In this document: piece after piece, positions 45,467-54,000 of the stretch | Position numbering within the stretch: position 1 is the first letter of the stretch | How the letters are laid out: each line of letters opens with the position of its first letter | Assembly (NCBI RefSeq): GCF_009193215.1 | Contig: NZ_VYVA01000001.1 | Location: 930,001-994,000, forward strand | Direction of reading: 5' to 3' | Origin: Flavicella marina | Lineage (GTDB): Bacteria > Bacteroidota > Bacteroidia > Flavobacteriales > Flavobacteriaceae | Length of the DNA stretch: 64,000 nt | The notes under the pieces: model-generated | Told to the model about the DNA's origin: nothing | Databases searched by the model: none | The model's input: only the letters and a program-made list of their open reading frames with translations | Program-made: the position numbers and the translations under genes

Positions 45467-47344
45467 ATGAGTCTTTTTACTGAAACATACGATGTGATTG
45501 TTGTAGGGGGTGGGCATGCTGGTTCTGAAGCTGCTGCTGCTGCTGCAAATATGGGAGCAAAAACTTTGTTGGTGACAATGAGTTTGCAGAATATTGCTCA
45601 AATGAGTTGTAATCCAGCAATGGGAGGTATTGCTAAAGGACAAATTGTTCGTGAGATAGATGCGTTGGGTGGTTATTCAGGTATTGTTACTGATGAAACT
45701 GCGATTCAATTTAAAATGTTGAATAAATCTAAAGGTCCGGCAATGTGGAGTCCACGTGCGCAAAGTGATCGTATGCGTTTTGCTGAGAAATGGCGTTCAA
45801 TGTTGGAACAAACAGAGAATTTAGATTTTTATCAAGATATGATTGCTGGTTTGGTGATCGAAGATAAAAAAATTATAGGTGTTCGAACTGGTTTGGGTTT
45901 TGAAATAAAGGCAAAAACAGTTGTGATTACAGCTGGTACTTTTTTAAATGGTTTGATTCATATTGGCGAAAAAACCTTTGGCGGAGGTAGAGCTGGTGAA
46001 AGTGCTTCTACGGGTATTACAGAAGATTTGGTAAAAGAGGGTTTTGAAGCTGGTCGTATGAAGACAGGAACTCCACCTAGAGTGGATGCGAAGTCTTTGG
46101 ATTTTTCTAAAATGATAGAACAACCTGGTGATGCGAAACCTGAGAAATTTTCTTATTCACGAACTACAAATAAATTAACAGAACAGCGTTCTTGTTATAT
46201 GTCATACACTTCTCAAGAGGTGCATGATTTATTACGAGAAGGTTTTGATCGTTCCCCAATGTTCAATGGCCGTATAAAAAGTACCGGTCCTAGATATTGT
46301 CCGTCGATTGAAGATAAAATAGATCGATTTGCTACGAAGGATAAACATCAAATTTTTGTAGAACCTGAAGGGTGGGATACTACTGAAATTTATGTGAATG
46401 GTTTTTCTACTTCTTTGCCAGAAGATGTTCAGGACAAAGCGTTGCGTAAAGTGGCTGGTTTCGAGAACGTGAAGTTTTTACGTTTTGGATATGCGATAGA
46501 GTATGATTATTTTCCTCCGACACAGTTGAAACATACCTTAGAAACTAAGTTGGTTGAAAATTTATATTTCGCTGGTCAGATTAATGGAACCACAGGTTAC
46601 GAGGAGGCTGCATCACAAGGGTTGATGGCTGGTATCAATGCTGCTTTAAAAGTTCAATCCAAAGAACCGTTTATATTGAAACGTCATGAAGCTTATATAG
46701 GTGTTTTGATTGATGATTTGATTACAAAAGGAACAGAGGAGCCATATAGAATGTTTACATCTCGAGCTGAATATCGAACGTTGTTGCGTCAAGATAATGC
46801 TGATTTGCGTTTGACACCGAAGGCTTTTGAGTTGGGTATGGTTGGTAAAGACCGTTTGGATCGTGTGAAAGAAAAGCAAGAAAAAACGGATTTGTTTGTT
46901 GCGTTTTTACGTGATACTAGTGTAAGTCATGTTGATGTGAACCCTATTTTAGAAGCAAAGAATTCTGCACCAGTGAATCAATCAATGAAGATGTTTAAAT
47001 TGGCTGCACGTCCTCAGTTAGATTTTGACGACGTTAGAAAATTTCCTAAAGTTCAAGAGTTTATTGATGCTAATAATATTGATGATGAAATTATTGAGCA
47101 GACAGAAATACATGTGAAATATGCGGGTTATATAGATAAGGAGAAACGAAATGCGGATAAGTTATCACGTTTAGAAAATGTTTCCATCCCCGATAATTTT
47201 GATTATGAAAAGGTGAAATCGTTGTCTACAGAAGCACGTCAAAAGTTGGCAAAAATTAAACCAGTTACGATCTCTCAAGCGAGTCGAATAAGCGGAGTAT
47301 CCCCTAGTGATGTTTCTGTGCTACTCGTGTATATGGGTAGGTAA
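45467..47344 (+). CDS. mnmG: tRNA uridine-5-carboxymethylaminomethyl modification enzyme MnmG (GidA)
   Basis: A 625-residue FAD protein. The dinucleotide loop VVGGGHAGSEAAAAAA, the MSCNPAMGGIAKGQIVREIDALGG block and GTFLNGLIHIGE are MnmG signatures. With MnmE it installs cmnm5U34 in tRNAs reading NNA/NNG codons. The C-terminal helical domain (AGYIDKEKRNADKLSRLE, ISGVSPSDVSVLLVYMGR) is complete. parS-type palindromes flank the gene on both sides. Confidence 0.96.
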   Translation: MSLFTETYDVIVVGGGHAGSEAAAAAANMGAKTLLVTMSLQNIAQMSCNPAMGGIAKGQIVREIDALGGYSGIVTDETAIQFKMLNKSKGPAMWSPRAQSDRMRFAEKWRSMLEQTENLDFYQDMIAGLVIEDKKIIGVRTGLGFEIKAKTVVITAGTFLNGLIHIGEKTFGGGRAGESASTGITEDLVKEGFEAGRMKTGTPPRVDAKSLDFSKMIEQPGDAKPEKFSYSRTTNKLTEQRSCYMSYTSQEVHDLLREGFDRSPMFNGRIKSTGPRYCPSIEDKIDRFATKDKHQIFVEPEGWDTTEIYVNGFSTSLPEDVQDKALRKVAGFENVKFLRFGYAIEYDYFPPTQLKHTLETKLVENLYFAGQINGTTGYEEAASQGLMAGINAALKVQSKEPFILKRHEAYIGVLIDDLITKGTEEPYRMFTSRAEYRTLLRQDNADLRLTPKAFELGMVGKDRLDRVKEKQEKTDLFVAFLRDTSVSHVDVNPILEAKNSAPVNQSMKMFKLAARPQLDFDDVRKFPKVQEFIDANNIDDEIIEQTEIHVKYAGYIDKEKRNADKLSRLENVSIPDNFDYEKVKSLSTEARQKLAKIKPVTISQASRISGVSPSDVSVLLVYMGR

Positions 47345-47354
47345 AATAATAAAA

Positions 47355-47368
47355 GTTCCACGTGGAAC
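47355..47368. promoter_or_regulatory. parS centromere-like site 2, doubling as mnmG terminator
   Basis: GTTCCACGTGGAAC matches the core of site 1. It is embedded in a longer perfect palindrome from 47351 to 47372 with four A and four T added, and followed by TTTTTT (47369-47374), so as RNA it makes a terminator-type hairpin 7 bp after the mnmG stop. The two uses are not exclusive. Confidence 0.78.
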
Positions 47369-47415
47369 TTTTTTGTTTTTAAGAAAATAGTACCGATAAA
47401 AACATAATAAATTCT

Positions 47416-48054
47416 ATGAAATATAAATGTGTAATATTCGATTGCGATGGGGTGTTGGTAGATACCGAACACATCTCAATTGGTACTTTGGTGTCGATGG
47501 GAAATGAGTTGGGAGCTGCTTTAGATTTTGAATTTGCTATGGTTCATTTTCTAGGAAAGTCGTTAGAATATTGTTTCAGATATATTGAAGCGCGTTGTAC
47601 AAAACCGTTTCCCAATGATTTTGAAAAACAATACAGGGCGGTAAGTTTCGAAAAATTTAAAAACGAATTACAGCCAATAGAAGGCATCAAAGAATTGATT
47701 GAAAAATTAAATGTTCCTTTTTGTGTTGCCTCAAACGGACCGTTGAATAAAATGAAATTGAATTTACAAACAGTAGGTTTAGATTCTGCATTTGGTACAA
47801 ATATGTTTAGTGCATATGATATCAATAAATTTAAACCAGATCCTGCGTTGTTTTTATATGCTGCCGAAACTTTAGGGTTTACACCTGAGGAATGTGTGGT
47901 GATAGAAGACAGTGATGTTGGTGTAAAAGCTGCTATTGCTGGTGGGTTTGATGTGTTTGGTTTTGCCAATCCTAGAAGTGAATCTTTGTTGAAAGATGCA
48001 GGAGCTAATCTTTTTTATCATATGAACGAATTGTCTGAATTATTAGATTTGTAA
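47416..48054 (+). CDS. HAD-superfamily phosphatase (beta-phosphoglucomutase-like)
   Basis: A 212-residue HAD hydrolase of subfamily IA. Motif I IFDCDGVLVDTE (DxDG), motif II CVASNGP, motif III KPDPALF with VVIEDSDVGVKAA as motif IV. It dephosphorylates or isomerises a small sugar phosphate or similar; the substrate is not predictable. It follows the parS-containing hairpin and is followed by a methyltransferase 31 bp later. Confidence 0.88.
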   Translation: MKYKCVIFDCDGVLVDTEHISIGTLVSMGNELGAALDFEFAMVHFLGKSLEYCFRYIEARCTKPFPNDFEKQYRAVSFEKFKNELQPIEGIKELIEKLNVPFCVASNGPLNKMKLNLQTVGLDSAFGTNMFSAYDINKFKPDPALFLYAAETLGFTPEECVVIEDSDVGVKAAIAGGFDVFGFANPRSESLLKDAGANLFYHMNELSELLDL

Positions 48055-48085
48055 AACCATTTTTATTAAAAACATAAAATTATAA

Positions 48086-49021
48086 ATGTCTGCTAGAGCT
48101 GTAAATATTCCTCCGAAACGAAGTAGTTTTGAAACTTATGTGAGTTGTAAAGACCATTTGGTAACTGGTGAAAAATTCGATTTGTTGTTAGATGATAATT
48201 TAGATTTGTTAATGACAAATCCGAAACCGGCAACAAAAGATTTAGCGAAATATTACGAAAGTGAAGCTTATATTTCACACACAGATGGAAAGAAATCTGT
48301 TGTTGATATCGTATATCAATTAGTAAGGAATTATACTTTAAAGAAAAAGCTCAAACTAATCAACTCTTTTCATACAGAAGGAAAACGAATTTTGGATATT
48401 GGAGCAGGTACGGGTGATTTTTTAAAAATTTGTTCTGAAAATGATTGGAGTGTAGTAGGGGTGGAACCGAATGCTTCAGCAAGAAAAATTGCCTCGGAAA
48501 AATCGCATAAACAAGCAGGACAGTTTTTCGAATCTGTCGATGAACTGAAAAAAGAAGAAAAAGTTTTTTTAGGTTTTGATGTAATTACGATGTGGCACGT
48601 TTTGGAACATGTTCCAAATTTAGATGAGACGATTTTCAATCTGAAAAAATTATTAAAACCAGAGGGTGTTCTAATTGTAGCGGTACCAAATTTTAAAAGT
48701 TTTGATGCCGGTTTTTATAAAGAGTTTTGGGCGGCATATGATGTGCCAAGACATTTATGGCACTTTTCTCAAACCGCAATTAGAAGGTTGTTCTTTTTTC
48801 AAGGAATGGAAGTAGTAAAAACATTGCCAATGAAATTTGATTCTTTTTATGTTTCTTTATTAAGTGAAAAGAATAAAACTAAAACAACTAATTTTTTGAA
48901 GGCTTTTTATATTGGTTTGAAATCAAATCGGAAAGCGAAAAGAACAAATGAGTACTCGTCATTAATCTATGTGATTAAAAACACAAAAAACTGGCTTAAA
49001 GACGGTTTTAACGGTTTTTAA
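48086..49021 (+). CDS. Class I SAM-dependent methyltransferase
   Basis: A 311-residue enzyme with the SAM-binding motif ILDIGAGTGDFLKI, then VVGVEPNASARKIA and ITMWHVLEHVPNLDETI (motifs for SAM contacts and post-I), followed by the family's VAVPNFKSFDA. The N-terminal 85 residues are of the kind often preceding Methyltransf_23 domains in Flavobacteriia. Substrate unknown. Confidence 0.85.
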   Translation: MSARAVNIPPKRSSFETYVSCKDHLVTGEKFDLLLDDNLDLLMTNPKPATKDLAKYYESEAYISHTDGKKSVVDIVYQLVRNYTLKKKLKLINSFHTEGKRILDIGAGTGDFLKICSENDWSVVGVEPNASARKIASEKSHKQAGQFFESVDELKKEEKVFLGFDVITMWHVLEHVPNLDETIFNLKKLLKPEGVLIVAVPNFKSFDAGFYKEFWAAYDVPRHLWHFSQTAIRRLFFFQGMEVVKTLPMKFDSFYVSLLSEKNKTKTTNFLKAFYIGLKSNRKAKRTNEYSSLIYVIKNTKNWLKDGFNGF

Positions 49022-49129
49022 TTGCGGTTTGATGTGGTATGTTGTTTTTTTTGAGAAAAGGGCTTAAATTAGGTTTATTTGAAGTCGATTTTTGATGGTT
49101 AATTTTTAGATTTTAAAGATTGTAGTAGT

Positions 49130-49510
49130 ATGGAATTAGATTTTGTTGAAAATGTAAACGGCTTAGACGAACATATTGTGCGTCTTTTTAATTTCGATAT
49201 GGCAGAGGCTATTTTGTTGCGTGATTTACTACAAGAAACAATTGTTGAGAAAAGAGAAAAGTTAGACTTGTCGCAAGTAGATTTTATAACGAGACATGAT
49301 TGTAATTTGATTTTTGGTTTGTTTAAATCGGATGAAGGGGTTTTAACCAAAGACAAAGAAACTTTCTTTTGTATTTTAACAAGCCAAGGTTTTAAAGAAA
49401 TGGTTGCGCTTCTAGAACCGTTTTGTAAAAAAGAATCGAAAAGTTTCACCTATCTCTATGATATAGATACTCCCATTGATTTATTGTTTGCGCCATTTGG
49501 GAAACGATAA
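49130..49510 (+). CDS. Conserved hypothetical protein
   Basis: A 126-residue soluble protein without signal peptide. Alternating strand/helix pattern, with a conserved-looking LSQVDFITRHDCNLIFGLF segment; no assignable motif. Composition and codon use match the neighbouring housekeeping genes. It is preceded by 108 bp and followed by a weak terminator. Confidence 0.65.
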   Translation: MELDFVENVNGLDEHIVRLFNFDMAEAILLRDLLQETIVEKREKLDLSQVDFITRHDCNLIFGLFKSDEGVLTKDKETFFCILTSQGFKEMVALLEPFCKKESKSFTYLYDIDTPIDLLFAPFGKR

Positions 49511-49569
49511 TCTTAAAAATCTATTTTGCATAATCTTTTTCAAAAAATGCAATTTTTAGAAGTTATACG

Positions 49570-49599
49570 AGTGTTTTTATATTTTATCAAACACTTTTT
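49570..49599 (+). terminator. Probable terminator after conserved hypothetical gene
   Basis: AGTGTTT and AAACACT around a 12-base loop, then TTTTT. The stretch 49511-49827 otherwise contains an AAATGCATTT palindrome (about 49670-49679) and no gene that I can support. Confidence 0.55.
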
Positions 49600-49827
49600 A
49601 TTCGAAAGAATGTTTTAAAAGGGTCTAAATTGAACCTGAAAGCTACTTGTCGATTAAAACACCTCTTAAAATGCATTTAGAGCGTTTTTAAGGGTTTTGA
49701 TTTCTTTTAATAGACAAATGGGTTGTCATTCATTTTTGTGGGATATATGCCCTTTTTATGGTGTTCTTTTTTGATCAATGTTGTTTATAGTTTTGTTTGT
49801 GCTGTATAGTTTTTGTTTATGTTGGTT

Positions 49828-50223
49828 TTAGTTCAATAGATAAACGCCAAACACACTTAAAATAAAATAGACGGTTAAGGAAGTAGCACCAGGGTAATCT
49901 TTTGCAATTCTTTGACCCACCAACATATATAAAATAGTAATACACGAAAATGTTGTGCCTAATAAGGCGGTTTCTTTTTCTTGATTTACATAAAGCTGAT
50001 AGATTCCAATAATCACAAAATATGCAGTTAAGACTTCAAGAAAAACCAAAAAAGCAATCAATGGTTTTATAAAATTTTTAATAAAGGAGTTCTTAAAAGT
50101 TTCAGAGATATAGGAAATGGTTCCTTGCCAATCACTGAATTTTTCAATTACTGAAATGACAAACGTAATCAGTAAGAATACAAGTATCAAGAGTTGTGCT
50201 AAATATGGGTGCTGTAAGTCCAT
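49828..50223 (-). CDS. Small integral membrane protein, four helices
   Basis: A 131-residue protein with about four transmembrane helices (LAQLLILVFLLITFVISV; LIAFLVFLEVLTAYFVIIGI; GTTFSCITILYMLVG; SLTVYFILSVFGVYL). No motif identifies it; DoxX-like topology is possible. It lies 11 bp downstream of the anti-sigma/TonB-like fusion and is probably in the same operon as the sigma factor. Confidence 0.65.
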   Translation of the reverse strand: MDLQHPYLAQLLILVFLLITFVISVIEKFSDWQGTISYISETFKNSFIKNFIKPLIAFLVFLEVLTAYFVIIGIYQLYVNQEKETALLGTTFSCITILYMLVGQRIAKDYPGATSLTVYFILSVFGVYLLN

Positions 50224-50234
50224 AATGATTGAGT

Positions 50235-51473
50235 TTAATAGATTTCAAATTTAATTAGAATTTTTTCATCTATAGGTAAATTATCAAACGTAGACGGTTC
50301 CCAATTTTCAGAAGTTTTTAGAATGCGTGTAATTTCCTTTCTAATTTTTCTTCTGACTTTGTTTCTAAATTTTATGTTAGAAATTTTTCCGTTTTCCTGA
50401 ATTTTGAATTCCAAATAAATCCAGATGGTTTCATCATCAGAAACAAGAGTTTCATCAAAAGAATCAATAATCCAATCTGTAAAGTCTTCTAAATCTCCCT
50501 GTGGAGGCAGAGATAAAATAGACCCTATAGAGTCCTTATGGATAGATACCCCAGCGACATTGCCAGAGAGGGCTTTTTCTAAATCGGGGTGTATGTTTTT
50601 TTCTAGGTCTTTCGATTTAATACTTGTTATGGAGCCTGTAACTTCTTTTTTCTTAACAGTTCCATATCCGACGACAACTACTTCGTCTAGGCTTTCATCA
50701 CTCTCTTGAAGCACGATCAACATAGAATCATTTGCAGGTCTAATCGCTTGCTCAAATCCTAAATAATCAAACGTTAAATTTTCTGTGCTGTCAATGTTGA
50801 TGTTGAATTTTCCATCAAAGTCAGAAGTTGCAACCTGTTCTTTTCCATCAATTGAAATCATTACACCAGGTAAGGGGTTGCCTTCGTTGTCTAATATAGT
50901 TCCTTCAACATTTTTCGATTCTTCTAGGATGGTAGTTGGAGCTTCTGATATTTGAATTTCGTCTATTTGATTTAGTTTTATCGGAGCTTTTTTACGTTGT
51001 AGTTTTTGATTATGTTGTGTTGTAACTCGAATTTTCTTTGAATTTTCTTCATTGCTTTCAAAAACAATTTCTTCTTTTTCGTGTTCGATGTTATTTGGTA
51101 CAGGTGCATCTATTACAATTGGTATAGATGGTGTATGTTGGGGATTGAATATTTCGTCTTCATGTGTTTTGTTTTGCTGAGTGAAATAAAAATAACTTGC
51201 CATTCCAACAATCAATAATAGCGAGGCGACCGCATTGTATCTACGTAAGGTTTTTAAGATTCCTTTTTTCGGTTGTTTCTTTGATATCAGTTTGTTTAGA
51301 GAGTCAGTGTCTTTGATAAAATTAGAAGATTTCAATTGGTCTATTCCTTCTAATGCTTCTAATTCAAACGAATTATTTTGTGAGTTTTTTTCAAACACAT
51401 AACGATCTTTATCTGACAATTCATTGTGCAGATATTTTTGATAATCTGAGTATGTGTTTTTCTTATGCTTCAT
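50235..51473 (-). CDS. Anti-sigma-like membrane protein fused to CarboxypepD_reg, plug-type motif and TonB-like C-terminal domain
   Basis: A 412-residue protein, start ATG 51473 (longest frame begins at TTG 51491). Residues 1-75 look like a cytosolic anti-sigma-type helix bundle (YLHNELSDKDRYVFEKN, LEALEGIDQL), 79-97 a membrane helix, 189-255 a carboxypeptidase-like regulatory domain (VEGTILDNEGNPLPGV, FDYLGF). Then the receptor-plug peptide VVVVGYGT (265-272) with the usual following KKKEVTGSITS. The last 65 residues (WIYLEFKIQENGKISNIKF to ILIKFEIY) resemble a TonB C-terminal domain. It overlaps the sigma gene by 11 bp. Confidence 0.8.
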   Translation of the reverse strand: MKHKKNTYSDYQKYLHNELSDKDRYVFEKNSQNNSFELEALEGIDQLKSSNFIKDTDSLNKLISKKQPKKGILKTLRRYNAVASLLLIVGMASYFYFTQQNKTHEDEIFNPQHTPSIPIVIDAPVPNNIEHEKEEIVFESNEENSKKIRVTTQHNQKLQRKKAPIKLNQIDEIQISEAPTTILEESKNVEGTILDNEGNPLPGVMISIDGKEQVATSDFDGKFNINIDSTENLTFDYLGFEQAIRPANDSMLIVLQESDESLDEVVVVGYGTVKKKEVTGSITSIKSKDLEKNIHPDLEKALSGNVAGVSIHKDSIGSILSLPPQGDLEDFTDWIIDSFDETLVSDDETIWIYLEFKIQENGKISNIKFRNKVRRKIRKEITRILKTSENWEPSTFDNLPIDEKILIKFEIY

Positions 51474-52137
51474 CGTTAGTTTGTTTCTCAATACAAATTT
51501 TTAAATTTCGTTTTCCGTTTTGTATGTAACTTTTTACCTTTTTCTCTTCAAGATGAAGTTCCTCAGAAATTTCTCGATAGCATTTTTCTTCATAATAAAA
51601 TAAGGAGACACATTTTTTTTGTAGCTCTTTGAGTTTTTCTAGACACAATTGCAATGCATTGTTTATTTCATTTTTCGCTTCTGTATCTATTGGATGCATC
51701 GTTTCTTCATTTTCCATAAAAAAATCGTTGCTATATTTTTCCAGCTGATTTTTTGAGGCCTTAGATTTTCGAAGTTGCATCAAGCAAAAGTTTCTGGTAA
51801 CACTGTGGAGCCAACTTTTAAAATTAAGTACTGAGTGTTTTGGCAATTGTTCAACAAGTAGTTCGAAAATTTGAATTACACCGTCTTGACTGTCTTCACG
51901 ATTTTTAAAATACTTCAAACAAACACCATAAACTAGGTGTGTATATCGACTGAAAAGCTGCCCCAATATTTCTAAATCTTTTTCTTTTTGAAAAAGTTTT
52001 AGCAGGGTCTCATCACTTTGTTTATCAGGCTTATTTGAGTTGAAAATCACATTTCGAATGTACACATTAAAAAAAAAAGAAAAAATTTTTATGGAATAAT
52101 ACTTCTTGGTGCATCTAATTAGAAAACGAAGTTTCAT
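51463..52137 (-). CDS. ECF-type RNA polymerase sigma factor
   Basis: Region 2 is visible as LGQLFSRYTHLVYGVCLKYFKNREDSQDGVIQIFELL, with LNFKSWLHSVTRNFCLMQLRKSK (region 2.3-2.4), and region 4 as LKELQKKCVSLFYYEEKCYREISEELHLEEKKVKSYI. The first 29 residues are unlike sigma factors; GTG at 52050 (195-residue protein) may be the true start, and would leave about 100 bp for divergent promoters. It is translated together with the anti-sigma fusion that follows. Confidence 0.82.
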   Translation of the reverse strand: MKLRFLIRCTKKYYSIKIFSFFFNVYIRNVIFNSNKPDKQSDETLLKLFQKEKDLEILGQLFSRYTHLVYGVCLKYFKNREDSQDGVIQIFELLVEQLPKHSVLNFKSWLHSVTRNFCLMQLRKSKASKNQLEKYSNDFFMENEETMHPIDTEAKNEINNALQLCLEKLKELQKKCVSLFYYEEKCYREISEELHLEEKKVKSYIQNGKRNLKICIEKQTNDEA

Positions 52138-52151
52138 TTAAATAAAAAATC

Positions 52152-53981
52152 ATGAAAAAATTAAACCTACTAGTAGTTTTGTGTTTATTATTAAGCACAT
52201 CAACATTTGCAAATCAGATAATTGGTTTTGTAAAAGATCAAAATAATGACCCGTTGCCTGGTGTATCAATTGTTGTGCAACATACCGCTAAAAGTACTGT
52301 TACAGATTTCGATGGAAAGTTTGTTATCGATGCTATCTCAGGAGATGTTTTAGAATTAACATATATAGGTTTTGTTTCAAAGAAAGTGAAAGTTGGTAAA
52401 TCTAATCGTTTATCAATTGTATTAGAAGCTTCGGAAGAAATACTTGAAGAAGTAGTTGTTGTCGGATATGTAACTCAAAAGAAAAGAGGCTTAACCGGAG
52501 CGGTAAGGCGTGTTTCTCATAGCAAAGCTCAAAAGACAAATATTTCTGGACGTGCGCTTTTTGACAACGAAGAATTTGTGAATGAAAGCTATGCCACTAT
52601 AAATGAAAATGGTTTTCAAAATCCAGTATTAAAACCGTTATCTACATTTTCTATAGATGTAGATGCAGCATCTTATAGTAATATAAGACGTTTTTTAAAT
52701 CAAGGTAAATTACCACCCAAAGACGCAGTGAGATTAGAGGAAATGATCAACTATTTCGATTACGATTACAAACAACCAGACGATAAGAATCCTTTTGCGA
52801 TTCATTACGAATTGGCCAATTGTCCTTGGAATACAGAAAATCAATTATTGCATATAGGTTTACAAGGAAAAGAATTAGATACAGAAGCTGCTCCACCAAG
52901 TAATTTGGTTTTTTTAATAGATGTTTCTGGTTCCATGGAAGCACCGAATAAATTACCACTTTTAAAGAAAGCTTATGGTTTGTTAGTAAATCAATTGAGA
53001 GCAAAAGACAAAGTTGCGATTGTTGTGTATGCCGGAAGTTCTGGTGTAGTGTTGCCTTCAACATCGGGAGATCAAAAAAAGGAAATTATAAATGCGATTG
53101 ATAAACTTCAGTCTGGAGGAGGTACAGCTGGCGCTCAAGGTTTAAAATTAGCATACCAAGTCGCTGAAGAAAATTTTATTGAAGGAGGTAACAACCGAAT
53201 AATATTGGCCACCGATGGTGATTTTAATGTAGGACAATCAAGTGACGCAGATTTAGAAAAGTTAATAGTTAACCATAGAGATAAAGGTATTTATATTTCT
53301 GTTACAGGATTTGGAATGGGTAATTATAAAGACAGTAAAATGGAAATTATTGCCGATAAAGGAAATGGAAATTACAATTATATAGATACGATGTTAGAAG
53401 CAAAAAAAGTATTTATCAACGAGTTTGGAGGAACTTTATTCACCATTGCTAAAGACGTAAAGATTCAAATTGAATTCAATCCGAATTTAGTGAAAAGGTA
53501 TCGATTGATAGGATATGAAAATAGGTTAATGGCTGATGAAGATTTTCAGAATGATAAAAAAGACGCAGGTGAACTAGGGGCCGGACATACGGTTACTGCG
53601 TTGTATGAGATAGTACCTGTAGGAAGTTCGAAAAAGTTTGACACAGATTTAAAATATCAGACAATAGATCCAGTGTCGAAAAAATTATTTAACTCTGAAT
53701 TGGCAACAGTAAAATTTAGGTATAAAAAGCCAAATAAAAATAAGAGTACTTTAATTGAGTTGCCCTTGAAAAATAAAGTGATAGGTTTTGAAAACACCTC
53801 AAATAATTTTCAGTTTTCATCTGCAGTTGCAGGGTTTGGTATGTTGTTGAAAAACTCTGATTATAAAGAAAACTTGTCTTTTGAAACGATTGAAAAAATG
53901 GCAAAGCAAGCAAAAGGAAAGGATGAAAATGGCTACCGAGCAGAATTTATCAAAATGGTAGAAATGGCGTCTTTATTGTAA
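52152..53981 (+). CDS. YfbK-type VWA protein with N-terminal CarboxypepD_reg domain and plug-type motif
   Basis: A 609-residue exported protein: signal peptide (STSTFA), carboxypeptidase-like regulatory domain (IIGFVKDQNNDPLPGVSI, YIGFVSKK), then EEVVVVGYVTQKKRGLTGAV (SusC-like plug boundary). Residues about 165-225 form the vWF_A N-terminal domain (STFSIDVDAASYSNIRRFLN), then a VWA domain with metal site DVSGS and LATDGDFNVG, and a YfbK-type C-terminal domain. The barrel of a receptor is absent. It is divergent from the sigma gene and 19 bp from the SIMPL gene. Confidence 0.88.
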   Translation: MKKLNLLVVLCLLLSTSTFANQIIGFVKDQNNDPLPGVSIVVQHTAKSTVTDFDGKFVIDAISGDVLELTYIGFVSKKVKVGKSNRLSIVLEASEEILEEVVVVGYVTQKKRGLTGAVRRVSHSKAQKTNISGRALFDNEEFVNESYATINENGFQNPVLKPLSTFSIDVDAASYSNIRRFLNQGKLPPKDAVRLEEMINYFDYDYKQPDDKNPFAIHYELANCPWNTENQLLHIGLQGKELDTEAAPPSNLVFLIDVSGSMEAPNKLPLLKKAYGLLVNQLRAKDKVAIVVYAGSSGVVLPSTSGDQKKEIINAIDKLQSGGGTAGAQGLKLAYQVAEENFIEGGNNRIILATDGDFNVGQSSDADLEKLIVNHRDKGIYISVTGFGMGNYKDSKMEIIADKGNGNYNYIDTMLEAKKVFINEFGGTLFTIAKDVKIQIEFNPNLVKRYRLIGYENRLMADEDFQNDKKDAGELGAGHTVTALYEIVPVGSSKKFDTDLKYQTIDPVSKKLFNSELATVKFRYKKPNKNKSTLIELPLKNKVIGFENTSNNFQFSSAVAGFGMLLKNSDYKENLSFETIEKMAKQAKGKDENGYRAEFIKMVEMASLL

Positions 53982-54000
53982 AATTTAAAAAGTATAAAAC

